Assembly: GCF_016801865.2 (NCBI RefSeq)
Contig: NC_068939.1
Span: 72,344,100-72,408,099 of the forward strand
DNA: 64,000 nt
Source: Culex pipiens pallens
Lineage: Eukaryota; Arthropoda; Insecta; Diptera; Culicidae
Direction: 5' to 3'
Position numbers and translations under genes: made by a program. Shown one piece after another: positions 22,469 through 35,294 of this stretch. Numbering within the stretch: position 1 is the stretch's first letter; each line of letters starts with the position of its first letter. The notes under the pieces were generated by a model that worked only from the letters and a program-made list of their open reading frames with translations, ran no database searches and was not told the DNA's origin.

Positions 22469-24015
22469 CAGTGTTCCCTGCACCGCGTTCAGTCTGCGTG
22501 CGCCCGGTTTTTGTACACAAACGAACACCATCGTCGTGTGTAAACTCGAACCTATGAACTCGCACGCGAACATGCCTCCATGTACACGAACACGTCTGAA
22601 CAGCACCTCAGGTTTACACGCCGTGCATGCACTTCGAGTTTAAACCCCGGGTGTAAACTTCGAGAATTCAACTTCGTCGTTGCCGAAAATATTGGTGTTA
22701 CCAATACACAGCCCTTCTCTAAGTTGCACGTATACACCGACAGACGGCAATGAGGGCCTCGTCGGAGCTCGACCATTCAATGCGTAACTCAAAATTCGTA
22801 TGGGGAACTTTTTTTTCGTGACGGCTTACGCGGCACGCTCCCTCCAACTGTTCTGGAATAGTATTTGAACATGGCGTATCTCTAAACAAGTTTTTCAAGA
22901 AAATGATTCTATAATGCTTATTTTGTCGTTTTAAGCCGAAACAAGCCAAAAACTATATTAATTTAAACAATTTGCCATTTTCAAATATTTGACTAGATGA
23001 TATCGTATACGCGTATATAATATCATCTGGCCAAATATTTGAAAATGGCAAATTGTTTCAATTAATATAGTTTTTGCCTTGTTTCGGCTTAAAACGACAA
23101 AATAAGCATTATAGAATCATTTTCTTGAAAAACTTGTTTAGAGATACGCCATGTTCAAATATTATCCCAGAACAGTTTGAGGGAGCGTACCGCGAAAGCC
23201 GTCACGAAAAAAAGTTCCCCATACGCATTTTGAGTTACGTATTGAATGGTCGAGCTTCGACGAGGCCCTCATTGCCGTCTGTCGGTGTCGGTGGCCTATA
23301 GGCCGCCAACTTAGACCCACACACCCACAAAACAGGTACGCTCTGTTTGTATTGGAGATGTTCACTTGTTCCCGGGCTGCTGAGAATAGGGGTCGGATTC
23401 AAATTACGTGTGGGCAATATTTCATATTAAATTATATACGAATACCGTCACCCCTGCAGAAATTGGGCCTGAGGGGTGAGATTGGGCCATACAATTTTAT
23501 GTTAACTAAGATGGCCCATATTCCCCCTGCCGAAAATCGAATGTGTGTCATTAAATATATATAAACATGTATATATGGAAATAGCAAGACATAACGATAC
23601 TACGGTATTTAGTGACAGTCCCTAATTTTATTTATCAAAACATTTGACAATGGTTGGAAAAATATGGAGTGCCTGAAAATTGTCCTTCAAGTATTCTTTT
23701 TAAAATATTAAGAGAATATAAATACACTTATCCATATCAGAATGTAGACCCTATCTAAAGATTACTTTAGCAACAGCAAGATAGCAGCGACTGCTGTATG
23801 TATGAAACATCTAACACTACTACATTCAAACTATCCGATCATCTACGTTTGAACGCCGTTTAAACCTGAGGTTTTGTACATCAAGTTTACACCGGGTGCG
23901 CGTTTGGTGCAGCGTTCGGCGAGAACTCGAACATAGCGACGAAGCGTGTTTGAGGTTCACGCGCACTGAGAACTTGTGCTCGGGTGCAGAACTGTACCAT
24001 GTTCGGGGAAGACTG
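22469..24015. mobile_element. hAT-like non-autonomous element, 1.55 kb, with internal palindrome
   Basis: Perfect 8-bp duplication CCTACCTG (22461-22468 and 24016-24023) and inverted ends CAGTGTTCCC/CAGTCTTCCCC. Subterminal GTGTAAAC/GTTTACAC and CGAACA motifs recur at both ends. The centre is occupied by the long palindrome at 22735-23287. No transposase frame. It lies in the upstream flank of the eIF3j gene, its right end about 320 bp from the start codon. Confidence 0.8.
22735..23287. repeat. Near-perfect 550-bp palindrome
   Basis: Arms of about 265 bp (22735-23002 and 23021-23287) pair closely, from ACCGACAGACGGCAATGAGG at the outside to CATTTTCAAATATTTG near the centre, with a loop of about 20 bp carrying ATATCGTATACGCGTATATA. 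It is either an internal module of the surrounding hAT-like element or a nested fold-back. Confidence 0.8.
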
Positions 24016-24339
24016 CCTACCTGTATGGATTTTGCGTGAACATCAATTTTTAATTTGAAGTTGTCAAACCACCAGGGTTCCAGCGTACTTAAAATTTATC
24101 AATTTATGCCCTTTTCCAATATCCGTGTATATTTACAGCGGCACGCGCGAATGTCAACCGCGTTTGACAGGTAAAAGAGAAGTGCATGCTTGAAGAAGAA
24201 AAGGTTACCACGACGTCTTTTTTCGCCATCGGTGTGTGTCCGCGCCGCGCGTGTGATTATCGAGAAAATTCCGCGGATTAACGCGCCCGATTCGTGGCCA
24301 ATTCGTTGCTAAACCGTGCAGCAGGTTCCTGTGCCCACG

Positions 24340-27300
24340 ATGGAGGAGGATTGGGGTAAGTGCGAGCGGGTTTGAGGCATCAAATCGGCCGCTGAAAAAA
24401 TCTGACTCGAATCAGCACTCGAATTTGGCTTTCTTTTTAGTTGCCAGCTGGCAAGGACCAAGCAGTGGGGGAAGGGAGAGCAAAAGTGATTGTCGTCAGT
24501 CACTTGCCCCAATGCGTGTCCTCGAAAATGCCCCGATGACGGTCACTGAGCCGCGCGCGCCGTTTCACAATAAACTCTGACGTCACGATTTCTTTTTTTG
24601 TTTCGCCACTTTTCAGAGCAACACGGCGAAAAGGAAGAGGTTCCACTTCCGGCCAAGAAACCAGATGCCAACAAATGGGACGGCGAGGACGAGGAGGAGG
24701 AGGTCAAGGTACGTGGAGTGTCCATGCGTTTTCTGGCGGTTCCCTTCCCATTCGTTTCGTTTCTTTTTTGGAGGGGTTTCGTGTGACAGCCACCACAAGC
24801 GTGCTAAAGTTGTTTTTGTTGTGTTTGTTGGTTGCAACCAAGCAGTGTTGCTAGAAAGGTGCGAAAATGCAATCAATTAAAATTCAGCCAACTTTCAAAA
24901 ATCATACCATCCACTTAACAACTCCCTGGTCCTTTGTGCGATCTATTGCAAGTTTCAGCTCGAAACTTTCTGAAAACCAGCAAATTGGATGGAGTCAGGA
25001 GCGAGTCCTAAACCTGCAAAACATATGAGAATTTCCTCTGGTGTGTTGAATATTTTTCTACATTGATGTCCTTGTGATGGGTGATCTAATTTTATCTCCT
25101 GCCGCATTGACTTTCTCGCATCTATAATGTTCAGCAATTTTTCAAGTAGTCTTTTTGATGAGATATTGAGCTTAATTTGCTCTTCATCCGCATTGACTAT
25201 TTCTTATTCCTGATTTTCTGTTCTTTTTTTTTTTTGTTCTTTCTACCATCTGTATAATCGATCCATCCGCATTGACATAGGGGAAATATACCCATTTTAA
25301 TCAGTCTAAGCCGTTCGACCAATTCTCATCACTTTTGCAATTTTCCGCTATTTAATCAACATTTTCAGGCACACCAACAATGGAGAGTTGCTTGCTCACT
25401 TTTGTTTGAGCTATTTATTACTTTGGAACAATCAAAAAACACTTTATTAAAGCTGTAATTCATGATCAAAGTGCTGATAGGCCGATAATAGAAATAGGCT
25501 GAGAAAGGGTCTAGTTCCCCTACTGCCTTTTTGTTTATCTTCTTGTCTTTCTTTATATTCATCATTATTCTTTTCACACCAATGGTCAATAGCTATTGTG
25601 AAATAAGAAGTTGAAAAAACAGAGGTTTTGGGCAGTTTTTGACCATTTCTACACGGACACTTTCATTCTAAAAAAAAAAAAATTAACAGGCTCGTCCAAT
25701 TGTCGATATAGTTGCATTTCTAGAGTTTTTTTAAAAGGTCTTATAAACATATAAAACACAATAACTTATAGGACATTAAAAAAACCCCTAAATTTATTTA
25801 CCTGAGACAGAATAACATTTATTATTCCATGTCTAAATAATTGGGAAACTTCAAAGCTCAATAACAGTTTTGATGTAGGGGACCATCCATAAACCATGTG
25901 GACACTTTTTTGGAAATCTCATTTCTCATTTTTTTTGTATTTGTTTTTTTAATTGGCTCAAACTTTGTGAGGGCCTTCCCTTTACCAAACAAGCCATTTT
26001 GTATCATTGGTTCACCCATACAAATCTCCATACAACTTTGGCTGCTGTCCATACAAAAATGATAAGTAAATATTCGAAAGTCTGTAACTTTTGAAGGAAT
26101 TTTCTTATCAAAGTTGTAGGCATTGATGAGGACTGTTCAGAAAAAATAGGTACACGAAAAACACTTTTGTTATTATTTTTTTAATATTGATGCAGGCCAA
26201 GGATTGATACCTAAGGGCATGCAATGGCACTGATCTTGTTGCGTGCTCTTCGGTTGACGTCCAGGTAAGGAACATCCTGGAAGGAGCGCAACTAACTACA
26301 TCCGTAGTTCTGGCAAACTAAAAATGCCAGTGGATGCCTGGCACGAACACTCAAAGCGTGTTCTAGCGCGTTGCTCGTACTGACTCAGAGCAAGGGTGAG
26401 ATGTAGGTATAAGGGCAGTGCGTGTTCATCGGGAAGCTAGTGCATAAGATCGGTCAAGGCTCGTTCTTACACTGAAAATTGCGAATTGCGAATTGAGCAA
26501 TTCTCTACCAAAACCGGAAATGGATTTTATTTGTATTTTTTTATTTTGCTCAAACTTTGTGGGGGCCTTCCCTATGACCAAATAAGCTATTTTGTGTCAT
26601 TGGTTCACCCATACAAGTCTCCATACAATTTTGGCTGCTGTCCATACAAAAATGGTACGTGAATATTCAAACAGCTGTAACTTTTGAGTGAATTTTCTGG
26701 CAAAGTTGTAGGTATTGTTGAGGACTATTAAGAAAAAAATAGGTACAAGGAAAAAAAATGTTTTTTTTATAAACTTTTTTTTCACAAAAACTCAATTTCC
26801 CAAAATACGTATTTTTTTATTTTCGAGATTGAAACATGGTCAAAAAATCTGCCGCCGAGTTATGAATTTTTGAAAAAATAGTGATTTTTGGAAAAAAAAA
26901 AACAAAATTTCATGCAAAAACGAATTTGACGTAATTTTTTTATGTAAAATTGAATTTACAATCGAAAAGTACTTTACAGATTTTTTGATAAAGGGCTCTG
27001 TTTTCAAGATATAGCCACCAAAAGTTTGATTTTAGCTAAATATTTGCAGTTTTTCTATTTTTTAAAATAGTGACCATGAGTGACCATTTCTAAAAACATT
27101 TTTTTTTTTTGAAGTTCAGAAAATTTGCTATAAAATTGTCTAAGAGACATTGAAGATTGGACATCCGGTTGCTGAGAAACAGCCACTTTAAGGAAAAGAA
27201 AAACGAAAATTGAAGTCTTCTAAGTTTCACCTAAACAACCCACCATTTTCTAATGTCGATATCTCAGCAACTAATGGTCCGATTTTCAATGTTAAAACAT

Positions 27301-30300
27301 GAAACATTCGTAAAATTTTCCGATCTTTTCGAAAAAAATGTTTTGTAAATTTTTAAATCAAGACTAACATTTTAAAAGGGCAAAACATTGATTATTACGC
27401 CTATTTAAAATGCTAGTTTATTAAAAAATCTGCAAATATTTTTTCCGTGTACCTATTTTTTTAGTCCTCGACAATACCTACAACTTTGCCGAAGACACCA
27501 AATTGATCAGAAAATTTACTCTAAAGTTACAGTTGTTTGAATATTCACGTACCATTTTTGTATGGACAGCAGCCAAAATTGTATGGAGACTTGTATGTAT
27601 GAACCAATGACACAAAATAGCTTATTTCTTGACTTTTTTTTGATAAGGTCCTATAAACAAATGTAAACATTGAGTGTCTCCCGCTTACTCCGATGGACTT
27701 TGACATTAGGTGTGAAAGGGATACACTCAATGTTTACATTTGTTTATAGGACCTTATCAAAAAAAAGTCAAGATTTGGTCATAGGGAAGGCCCTCATAAA
27801 GTTTGAGCCAAATCAAAAAATACAAAAAATAAAAATGGTCGAAATCGGCCGATTTCGTAGAGAGTTGCTCAATTGCGAATTTAAATGGGCAATCGAAAAG
27901 TACTTTACAGATTATTTAATAAAGTACCTCATTTTTCAATCGATAAAACTTTTGACCATACTTCTCTACGGCTCAAAAGTTGCGGGTTTTGTTCCCCTAA
28001 ACATATCAAAAAATTTCAAAAATCAAAAAATACCAATTTTGGAAAATTTAGTTTTTGTAAAAAAAAAAGTTAATAATAAATCTGAAAAAAGTTTTTTGTT
28101 GTGTACCTATTGCTTCTGAACAGTCCTCAGCAATACCTACAACTTTGCCCAAGGCACCAAATCAATAAAAAAAATCATTGAAAAGTTACAAATTTTCAAA
28201 TATTTACGTACCATTTTTGTTTGGACATCTGCAAAAATTGTATGGAGTATTGTATGGGTGAAGCAATGACACAAAATGGCTTCTTTGGTCATAGGGAAGG
28301 CACCCACAAAGTTTGAGCCAAATAAAAAAATAAATAAATAGAAATATCCATTTCCGGTTTTGGAAGCGATTGCTCAAGTGGAAAGTTGTTAGTATTGAAT
28401 TTATTTGAAAGTAAAGGAGTTATCATACTACGACAAACAAACAAACCAACTCGCAAACAAACCATTTTTTTTGACAGTTTGGCAGTTTGCCTGCATTTGT
28501 TTGCAGAAACGTCAGCCTGCCTTTGTTTGCAAGTCTGCCGCAATCAAGTGTGCAAATTTGGCAAAAAAGTGCGAGTTTGTTTGTTTGTTTGCCATAGTCT
28601 AAAAGCTCTGAAGAGTAAGGGCATGTTATTCCATTGTACAGCTAATGTTGACGTTGGATACAAATAGGACCGAATCATTTACCTACCAAAGATATGAGAT
28701 TTGTGAATGTTAAACAAATCTTATATTCGCAGGCCGGCAACGAAATTATGAGAAAGTATAACATACACCAGGCTTGGTTCACGCTGTTACAGCTCCTCGC
28801 AGTCCCGGACAAAAGGTTACGGTAGCCTTCGCGCTGCTTTCAATGACCCATTTCAGAACGGCAAAGAAATTGGCGGTCACTAGTGCTGAAAATGTCAGGG
28901 GTCATGACGCGAAAATCGGCGACGCTGACACGAATTTTTCAGATCTAGTCACGGAACCGCAAAACCGTGACATAAACAAACCCGGCGCAGTCGTGAGTGC
29001 CCTAGCTCATTGAGCAGCTGCAATGCGAGGCAGTAGTCGACCAACGCTCATTCGAAGTTGCACGCACACACATAAAGAAACAAATTTTTACACAAAAAGT
29101 TTGTATTTATGCGTGGGAATGTAATTTTGAACATAAGTTATGGTTGTTTTAAGTGTTTTGCACAGTTAACAACCATTCAATTGTTTGAAAATAGTCAAAA
29201 TAGTGTTTAAAGAGGATTTTACGAGTCAGTCATATGACACGAATTGAGTGAGTGTAGCTCAATTTTTCACGTCTCTCATTCTCCAGCAGCCGACCGGCAC
29301 AAGTCAGGCGGCAGTGGTTGAATAGATACAGTAGGCTTGCAGTCACATGCTAGCAGTGAACAGACATTTTGGTTTGCTTCATGTGTACGCTGGGTTGGAA
29401 ACTTTTTGCAGGCCTGGCGGTCACATTCCAAGGTCATTGGGCATTGTCTGGCCCCGCCTAAACATGGACAAGAATCAGAAGCGGTCCTCAGGCTATCTTT
29501 AAATTTTCGATCCCATCAGGCAGAAAAATGATGTTTTTTTCTTTCTCTGTTCCTGAGGTGAACACCCGTGAAGAGTATCGGGGCCGGCATTTAAAACTGC
29601 GGATTCAGTGACAGTTTTATTGATCAACTTATTGTTAACATGTTTAGGGTAATGTTAACATTCCATAGGTTGTCTTCCTAAGGTGTCTTGATAAGGTCCA
29701 GTTTGTGGCGATACACTACCTGCCCTTTACTAAGCAATCGAATCCTGAAGAGATACGATCACCAGTTGTGTTGATCCGAGCCGGGATTTGAACCCCGATC
29801 TACCGTTTACCGTTTAATGATTGTTGTCAAGCGTTTGCGTCCGGAAGCTTTGTTCAGCCAGGCCAGACCTACTGCGTTAGGTTAACCGCATAGATGATTC
29901 TCTGAAGTGAATTGGTGGAGCGAAAGAGGGATGGAAAACGTTTAGGGGATCATGGGAAACCGATGAATAACATGCTTATACTTTTTTAATTGTAACGTTT
30001 ACTAAAACAATTGTTATGAAACCCGTTTTGCTCTGACGAAAACAGGACAGCTGGGAGGATGAAGACGAGCTAGAGGAAAAGAAAGACGAGGAAAAGGTGG
30101 AAACTCCCAAGGCGAAGCCGAAGAAAACGTTGCAGCAAAAGATTGTTGAAAAAGAGGTAAGAGGCTTTCCATATGTTTGAGGCTTTCCATATGTTTATTT
30201 TATTAATGTTCAACACTAATTTTCAAGAAACAAAAACATGAGGAAGCCGAACGGAGGCGGCTCGAAAAGGAAGCGGAAAACATGACCCCCGAACAGAAGC

Positions 30301-30861
30301 TGGCCGAGAAGCTGCGGCTACAGAAGCTGCAGGAAGAGTCCGACCTGAAGAACGCCCTGGACACGTTCGGCGTGACGACGCTGGCCGGCGGAATCGACGG
30401 CATGACGCCCAACACGAAGGAGGACTTTGTCGAGCTGTCGGACGCCATCGTCAAGAAGCTGTCCAGCTACAAGAGCGACCCCGAGTATGCGGACTTTCTG
30501 GAAGATCTGGTCACGAAACTGTTTGCCGGCTGTGAGTTTTGGGACTTTTTAGGAAGTGAGATTATTTGTTGACCAAGATTTTTTTTTCAGTGCCGTCCAA
30601 CAACATTCGGAAAGTGAAAGGAATTTTAGACAACCTCTATCTGGAGAAGCAAAAGTTGGAAAAGGGTGACAAGCCCAAGAAGAGTAAAGGCGGTAAAGTT
30701 AAGGCCCGGCTAAAGCTCGACGGTGAAAATGTGAGTTTGCTAAACAATTACTATTCTCTTTTTGATGGTTGACTAACCTATGATTATTCCTTTTTCAGCA
30801 AAACTTTGATGAATACCAGCCCAAGTATGACGACTTTGACGAGTACGACGATTTTATGTAA
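24340..30861 (+). CDS. eIF3j: Eukaryotic translation initiation factor 3 subunit J
   Basis: Six coding exons: 24340-24355, 24617-24708, 30046-30156, 30228-30531, 30591-30730 and 30799-30861, all GT-AG and in consistent phase, giving 241 residues. Start MEEDWEQHGEKEEVPLP; an acidic stretch EDEEEE and DSWEDEDELEE follows; then a Lys/Glu coiled-coil-like region (EEAERRRLEKEAENMTPEQ); then the conserved core (EESDLKNALDTFGV, DFVELSDAIVKKLSSY); and the tail ending DDFDEYDDFM. eIF3j is a loosely bound eIF3 subunit that sits in the 40S decoding centre and helps in mRNA recruitment and recycling. Length fits insect orthologues. The 5.3-kb second intron contains fold-back and SINE-like repeats. The very short first exon (16 nt) ends in the first base of a Glu codon. 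Confidence 0.93.
25935..28377. mobile_element. Nested long fold-back elements in an eIF3j intron
   Basis: Two sets of arms. Outer: 25935-26165 pairs with about 28090-28330. Inner: about 26498-26770 pairs with 27450-27840, and its outermost ends TTGAGCAATTCTCTACCAAA and CGATTGCTCAA pair at 26498 and 28377. Shared blocks are GGCTGCTGTCCATACAAAAATG and AAAGTTGTAGG. A stretch of unrelated, GC-richer sequence (26190-26460, with CATCCTGGAAGGAGCGCAAC) is inserted between the left arms, probably a retroelement 3' fragment. Related to the element at 2199-4172. Confidence 0.7.
27628..27772. mobile_element. Palindromic MITE, TATAAACAAATGTAAACA family (copy 2), 4-bp target duplication
   Basis: Inverted ends CTTGACTTTTTTTTGATAAGG of which the pairing extends through ACATTGAGTGT. 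Flanked by ATTT on both sides. The unoccupied site is visible in the opposite arm of the same fold-back (about 26580), which reads GCTTATTTGGTCAT when complemented. Same family as 6457-6590. Confidence 0.8.
28418..28607. mobile_element. 190-bp MITE, AGCTNTTAGACTATGG family
   Basis: Right-end complement AGCTTTTAGACTATGGCAAA, left end AGTTATCATACTACGACAAA; both continue into (CAAA)n and CTCGC. It is the intact reference copy for the element whose halves lie at 31747-31856 and 63563-63623. Located in an eIF3j intron. Confidence 0.75.
28608..29689. other. eIF3j intron, GC-richer unclassified segment
   Basis: From about 28730 to 29030 and 29270 to 29620 the composition rises above the local AT-rich background, but reading frames are broken and no protein domain is recognised. 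Probably remnants of dispersed retroelements. Confidence 0.35.
29690..29900 (-). mobile_element. tRNA-derived SINE-like remnant
   Basis: On the minus strand a good B-box, GGTTCAAATCC (29784-29794), is preceded at some distance by an A-box-like TAACGCAGTAGG (29868-29879). The spacing is longer than in a functional tRNA and no cloverleaf closes, so this is a SINE-type pol III promoter remnant rather than a tRNA gene. It lies in an eIF3j intron. Confidence 0.4.
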
Positions 30862-31565
30862 CATTCGTTGTTTGCAAATGGGTTGAACACGAAACCAGGT
30901 CCCGTTCCAATGATACTTGCAAGAACTTTGTGAAACATACACACAAAAAAAACACAGGAATTTACTGTTTTACGTATAACCAATCAAAATGCAAAGTACC
31001 CCGTGTAGACTGTTGTTATTATTGGTAGGTCATCATCATCCGTTCAATTTGTGCACATTTTTGCGTCTCCCAATATGCTTATTAATATTCCTTGAATTGA
31101 TACGCAACGATTTATAGTTCTTAGTTAGCAGCCACAGTGTTTTTATCCAATTTTCTAGAAATATATAATAATTCAGTGAAGTTTGAACATAATCCAACTA
31201 CCCGCGTCCTGCCTGATCACCAGCTAAGATTACCAACGGCGAAAAAAAGAGCAGCAAATTGTCAGCAATAGATCATAAACGGTTAATTTTTTTTATTTGT
31301 TTAGTTTGAGTTTGGTTAGCAAAAAAACGAAAAGAATGGTGCGAAATAAAAGTTCGCAACTTAGTAGCGAAAAGAATAAAAAACAATTCAAAAGATAAAT
31401 AGAGAAGTCAACAAATCAAGCGTTACAGATTACACACAAAAAAAAAACAAAATTAAACGACGGCGACGGAATTTGAGTGCGCGTGTCGCCACCCTGGCGC
31501 GCTCGAGAGAGAAAGAGAGACGACTCATTATGGCATGACGATATGCTTGTAAATAGGAGGTAACA

Positions 31566-31571
31566 AATAAA
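31566..31571 (+). terminator. Candidate polyadenylation signal of eIF3j
   Basis: AATAAA about 700 bp beyond the stop codon at 30861, following a long gene-free A/T-rich 3' UTR-like stretch (30862-31565). Earlier A-rich variants exist near 31350, so the used site is uncertain. Confidence 0.35.
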
Positions 31572-31668
31572 AAGTACTGTTCGTCGCGCTGGAACTAGGC
31601 AATTTGTGTTTTTGTTTTTACGCTGGAGAAAGAAAAACCCTCAAATTGATTCTTAAAATCACACTTAG

Positions 31669-31731
31669 GTGAAGGTGAAGTGTGCAAATTGCGAAGGAAA
31701 CAAAACGGCCAACTATCGCGGATGTTTGGAA
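31669..31731 (+). pseudogene. Fragment of a retroelement gag (CCHC knuckle)
   Basis: Reads VKVKCANCEGNKTANYRGC, which matches the CxxCxxxxHxxxxC-type knuckle of Jockey-clade ORF1 proteins (the usual His of the knuckle is not preserved). Only about 20 codons remain. It directly precedes the MITE half at 31747. Confidence 0.5.
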
Positions 31732-31746
31732 GCTTGCAACTGAAGA

Positions 31747-31856
31747 AGCTATTAGACTATGGCAAACAAACTCGCAAACAAAGCCAAATGTATGTAGGCT
31801 GACGTTTCTGCAAACAAATGCAAGCAAACAAGCAAAGCTGTCAATTTGCCAAACTG
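31747..31856. mobile_element. Left half of a MITE split by a transposon
   Basis: AGCTATTAGACTATGGCAAA to GCCAAACTG. The right half is at 63563-63623, beginning with the repeated GCCAAACTG and ending TTCTAATAGCT. The halves joined through one GCCAAACTG match the intact copy at 28418-28607 across the junction. See the finding on scaffold order. Confidence 0.75.
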
Positions 31857-33000
31857 CAGAGTGGCCACTCAAGTCGGGAAATCGGGAAAAAGTTGGGAAT
31901 TCGCCAAAATCCGCCAAAAATCGGGAAAAAGTCGGGAATTTGTGATTTTTTGTCAAAAAGTCGGGAAAAGTCGGGAATCCCAAGCATACCCGCTTGAAAA
32001 AAAAATCTTATTCTTGAATAATTTTGTAATATTTTGTACAATTTTCAAATTAATTTCACTCAATTCTTCTTTAGTAACTTACTTTGAATTTAGGGTTCCT
32101 TTCACTATTTCAATCTTTTTGAGAATGAAAAGGTTTTCTAAGACATTAAAAATCCTACAAACAGTGGATGTATTTGACACAGATTTTCATTATATTTTTT
32201 ATGAATCAAATTTTTTTTTAATTTTTGTTTATCAAACATTTCCTCTTGTTTTTAAACTAACTTAAATCAACAACAAGGTTAATGAAAAACTAATATAAAA
32301 ATTGAGCCTAATTTTAACGATTATGGCTAGCATAAACGTATGATTCTGTTTCATTTTATCACATTGATTGAATATTTGAAAAAAGATTCCAAAAAGATTG
32401 TGTGGAAAATATTATTAATTGTTAAACTAAATTCATTATGCCACTTATTTTTTCTATCCACATAATTCCCTTGAACTTATTTGAAAAATATTGAATTTGC
32501 AAAAAAATAAATCTAACCAACGTTGGTATAAGTTATTCCAAATATGTCTAAAGAATTTGTTCTTCCAATCATTTAACATAAATAAGTGGAAAAACATAAA
32601 ATATTATCCAACTGTTTTTTTTTTCATTGAAAAAATAAAATAAAATTAAGGCAGTTAAATACTGACAACTAGATAAATCAACATTCATTCAAAAAATCAA
32701 TAAAAATTTAAAAGGAAACTTAGTAAAAACATTTTTTTATGTATTCCTAGATATTTTCTGAATTCTTTGAAAAAATAATAACAGTAATCATGTTTTAAAA
32801 TGAAGAATAAAATTTAAAATTCAGTTATTTTTAACTTTTTGTCATTTCCAGTTGAAACGAAGTTTCAAAAACTATACTTTTGTCAATTTACAAAAAACAC
32901 TGAATTATTAATATTTTTAAACTTTCGGTTATTGTTCAAAGACTAATTGTTTATGTTTCTAATCTGATTCAAAATAATTAGTGCTTCCATTTTTCAAGGT
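31857..33000. mobile_element. Left terminus of a transposon with 9-bp target duplication
   Basis: Starts CAGAGTGGCCACTC; the matching right terminus (complement CAGGGTGACCACTC) ends at 63562. Flanks are GCCAAACTG at 31848-31856 and 63563-63571. Repeats of AAGTCGGGAA follow the end here, and similar ones lie inside the right end. The rest to 33000 is AT-rich with no coding frame. hAT-like by end sequence, but 9 bp is unusual for hAT, so the class is open. Confidence 0.6.
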
Positions 33001-33525
33001 TTTTTTGTTTGTTTGTTTGTTTGTTTATTATTTCTAGCAGTGTAAGGTTTCCACCTTTTAAAATTACTGCTTTCGATGTTACATTGGTTCTTTACATAAA
33101 ATTTGATAACCTAAATGAAAAACTACATTAAAAACTAAAATTTCAAAACTAAGATTTCACTAGACGGATTAGTCCTCAGGCACGTGTAATCTTCCTTGTA
33201 GTCGTCATGGGTTGTATTTCTCAGCGTCGTCCAGGGTTCGTCCGAGGGGATAGGGGGTTTGCCCCTTTATACGACCTCTTCCAGGGGCACTCGGGAGCCC
33301 GGGGGGTATTCCCTATTCCACTATTCCTGTAACGTGTGGTTAGGGGGGCCCCAGGTCTCCCGAGCGCCTCAGTGGATTCTCCAGTTTGCGTCGTGTCTTC
33401 CAGGCACCCCGGAGGAGCCGGGGGGTTGTCCCTATTCCACTCTTCCTTTGGCTTGTGGTTAGGGGGGCCCCGGGACCTCCGGGCGCGACAGTGGTTTGAC
33501 TTTTTTGCGGTTTCCTCAGGCAAAG

Positions 33526-35294
33526 TTAAAGCTGGTTAAAAAATTCAAGGCAGCCTCTCTTAAAGATCACTTCCGATGTCGAACATTTTACTGCCACGGG
33601 TAATGAATTCCAGTAAGCCACACCTCTCACGAAAAGGGAATTTGCGTAGGTCTGCGTGCTGTTTCTTGGAATCACAAGGTTCTGCAGACGGCGACCTCGG
33701 CACGGGATAAGCTTTTGATACAGTACAGGTGGAAACTGGGACGCCATCAGCCTTCTCAGGAAAACGCAGCAACGATACGCGTACAAGTTCTGTATGGGGC
33801 ATCCAATCAGGTTCTTCTGCAGATGACTCACGTGGGCGTAGCGGTTCAGGTCGTATACATAGCGTACACAACAGTTGAGAGCAACTCGAAGACGATTGAA
33901 GCAGCTTGCGCTTGGATTAAGCAGGAACGAGTCTCCGAATAAAAAGTGGGACAGGATTAATGTCTTGAACAGCTTTAGTTTAGTTGAAACAGGCGCGGTT
34001 GGCACACAGCTGTACAGGGAGCGCAAACCAGCGTATATCTTCCCGCACTGTTGCGCCACCAGGCCATCCCATTTCAGGTCGTTTTGGAACACGAAACCCA
34101 GATTGATAACTTTATCAGCCCATTCGATTCGCATGCCATCCATCTCGATGTCTTGCAAAGGTTGAGCAGCAATTCTCCGATTTTGTCTTCGGACGAACAC
34201 TGCTTTGCTTTTGGTGGGGTTTACGAGAAGACCATTTCGTTGGGACCACTCGGAAACTCGCTGGAGATCGGCGTTCACCATTCTGGACAGCTCCCGTACG
34301 CATGGGCCAAAACCTTTAGCATACAGTTGAACATCGTCGGCATACATCTGGATGGAACAGTGTTTGAGCTCGGTTGGGAGGTCATTTATATGACAGCAAA
34401 AAAGTAAGGGTCCGAAAATAGAGCCTTGAGGGACACCTGAGGTAACCTCGCCACAGCTAGAGGATTGGTCGCCACAGAAAACCGTTTGTTTTCTGTCAAT
34501 CAGGTACGACTTGAGCAGCAACAGAGCGGGGTCCGAAAAGAAGAACTGGTTTTGGAGTTTTTCACAGAGCTTGTCGTGGGGGATGGTGTCGAACGCCTTC
34601 GAGAAATCCAGTAGCACCAGAATAGCAGCTCCTTTTTTGTCTACTGTAGAGCTAAGATCGTCGTGGACACGAAGTATTGCCGTTTTGATGCTTTGGCCTT
34701 TCCGGAAACCTGCTTGGTGCTCGGACAGCAAACGGTTTTCGTCGATGAATTGGGTCATTTGTCGAACAAGCAGCTTTTCAAACGCCTTGGAGATCGCACA
34801 CAGAATAGAGATTGGACGTAGGTTCGTGATGTTGTTCAGGTTTTGTTTCTTCTTCAAAGGCAAGATCTTTGCATGTTTCCAACGGGTGGGAAAGACTGAT
34901 TTTTCGATCAGCATGTTAAACATGTGGGTGATGTGGCGGAAAACCAAAGGAAGAACGATTTTCAGGAAGTTTATGGGTAGCCCGTCTAAACCGGCTGCAT
35001 TCGAACCAATGTCGTAAATGGCATTCACCACTTCCCAGTACTGCACGGGTCGGAACGAGAAGTTAAACGGTGTGGGTAGCCTTCGTCTGGAGAAACCATC
35101 GCCGGTGCTGTTTACCGTGAAGTTGGATAGAAACATTTGATTTATTTGGTCAGGATCGAATTCGCAAACATGCTGTGCTTTCTCCTTTCCGATCCCAAGA
35201 CTACGTACTCGTTTCCACAAAGTGTTCGAGTTGGTGTTGCTCAGAAAGCCGTTAAGATGTTGCTCCTTAGCACGTTTCACAAGAGCATTAGCTC
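33526..35294 (-). pseudogene. Non-LTR reverse transcriptase (CR1-like), main part
   Basis: Long uninterrupted frame with reverse-transcriptase blocks in order: AAGLDGLPINFLK, LRPISILCAISKAFEKLLV, HQAGFRKGQS, LVLLDFSKAFDTIPHDK, SGVPQGSIFGPLLF and MYADDVQLYAKG (catalytic YADD), then a thumb and C-terminal region ending LEFFNQL. It would copy the element's RNA at the target site. The frame is intact from 35294 to its stop; the N-terminal part continues at 38849 beyond the inserted transposon (RNRAN then ALVKRAKEQ). Broken as a gene by that insertion. Confidence 0.88.

Noticed and set aside
32000..33000. Possible coding region around 31846-32265
   Set aside because: Frame is formed by AAGTCGGGAA subterminal repeats followed by AT-rich sequence; no protein features.
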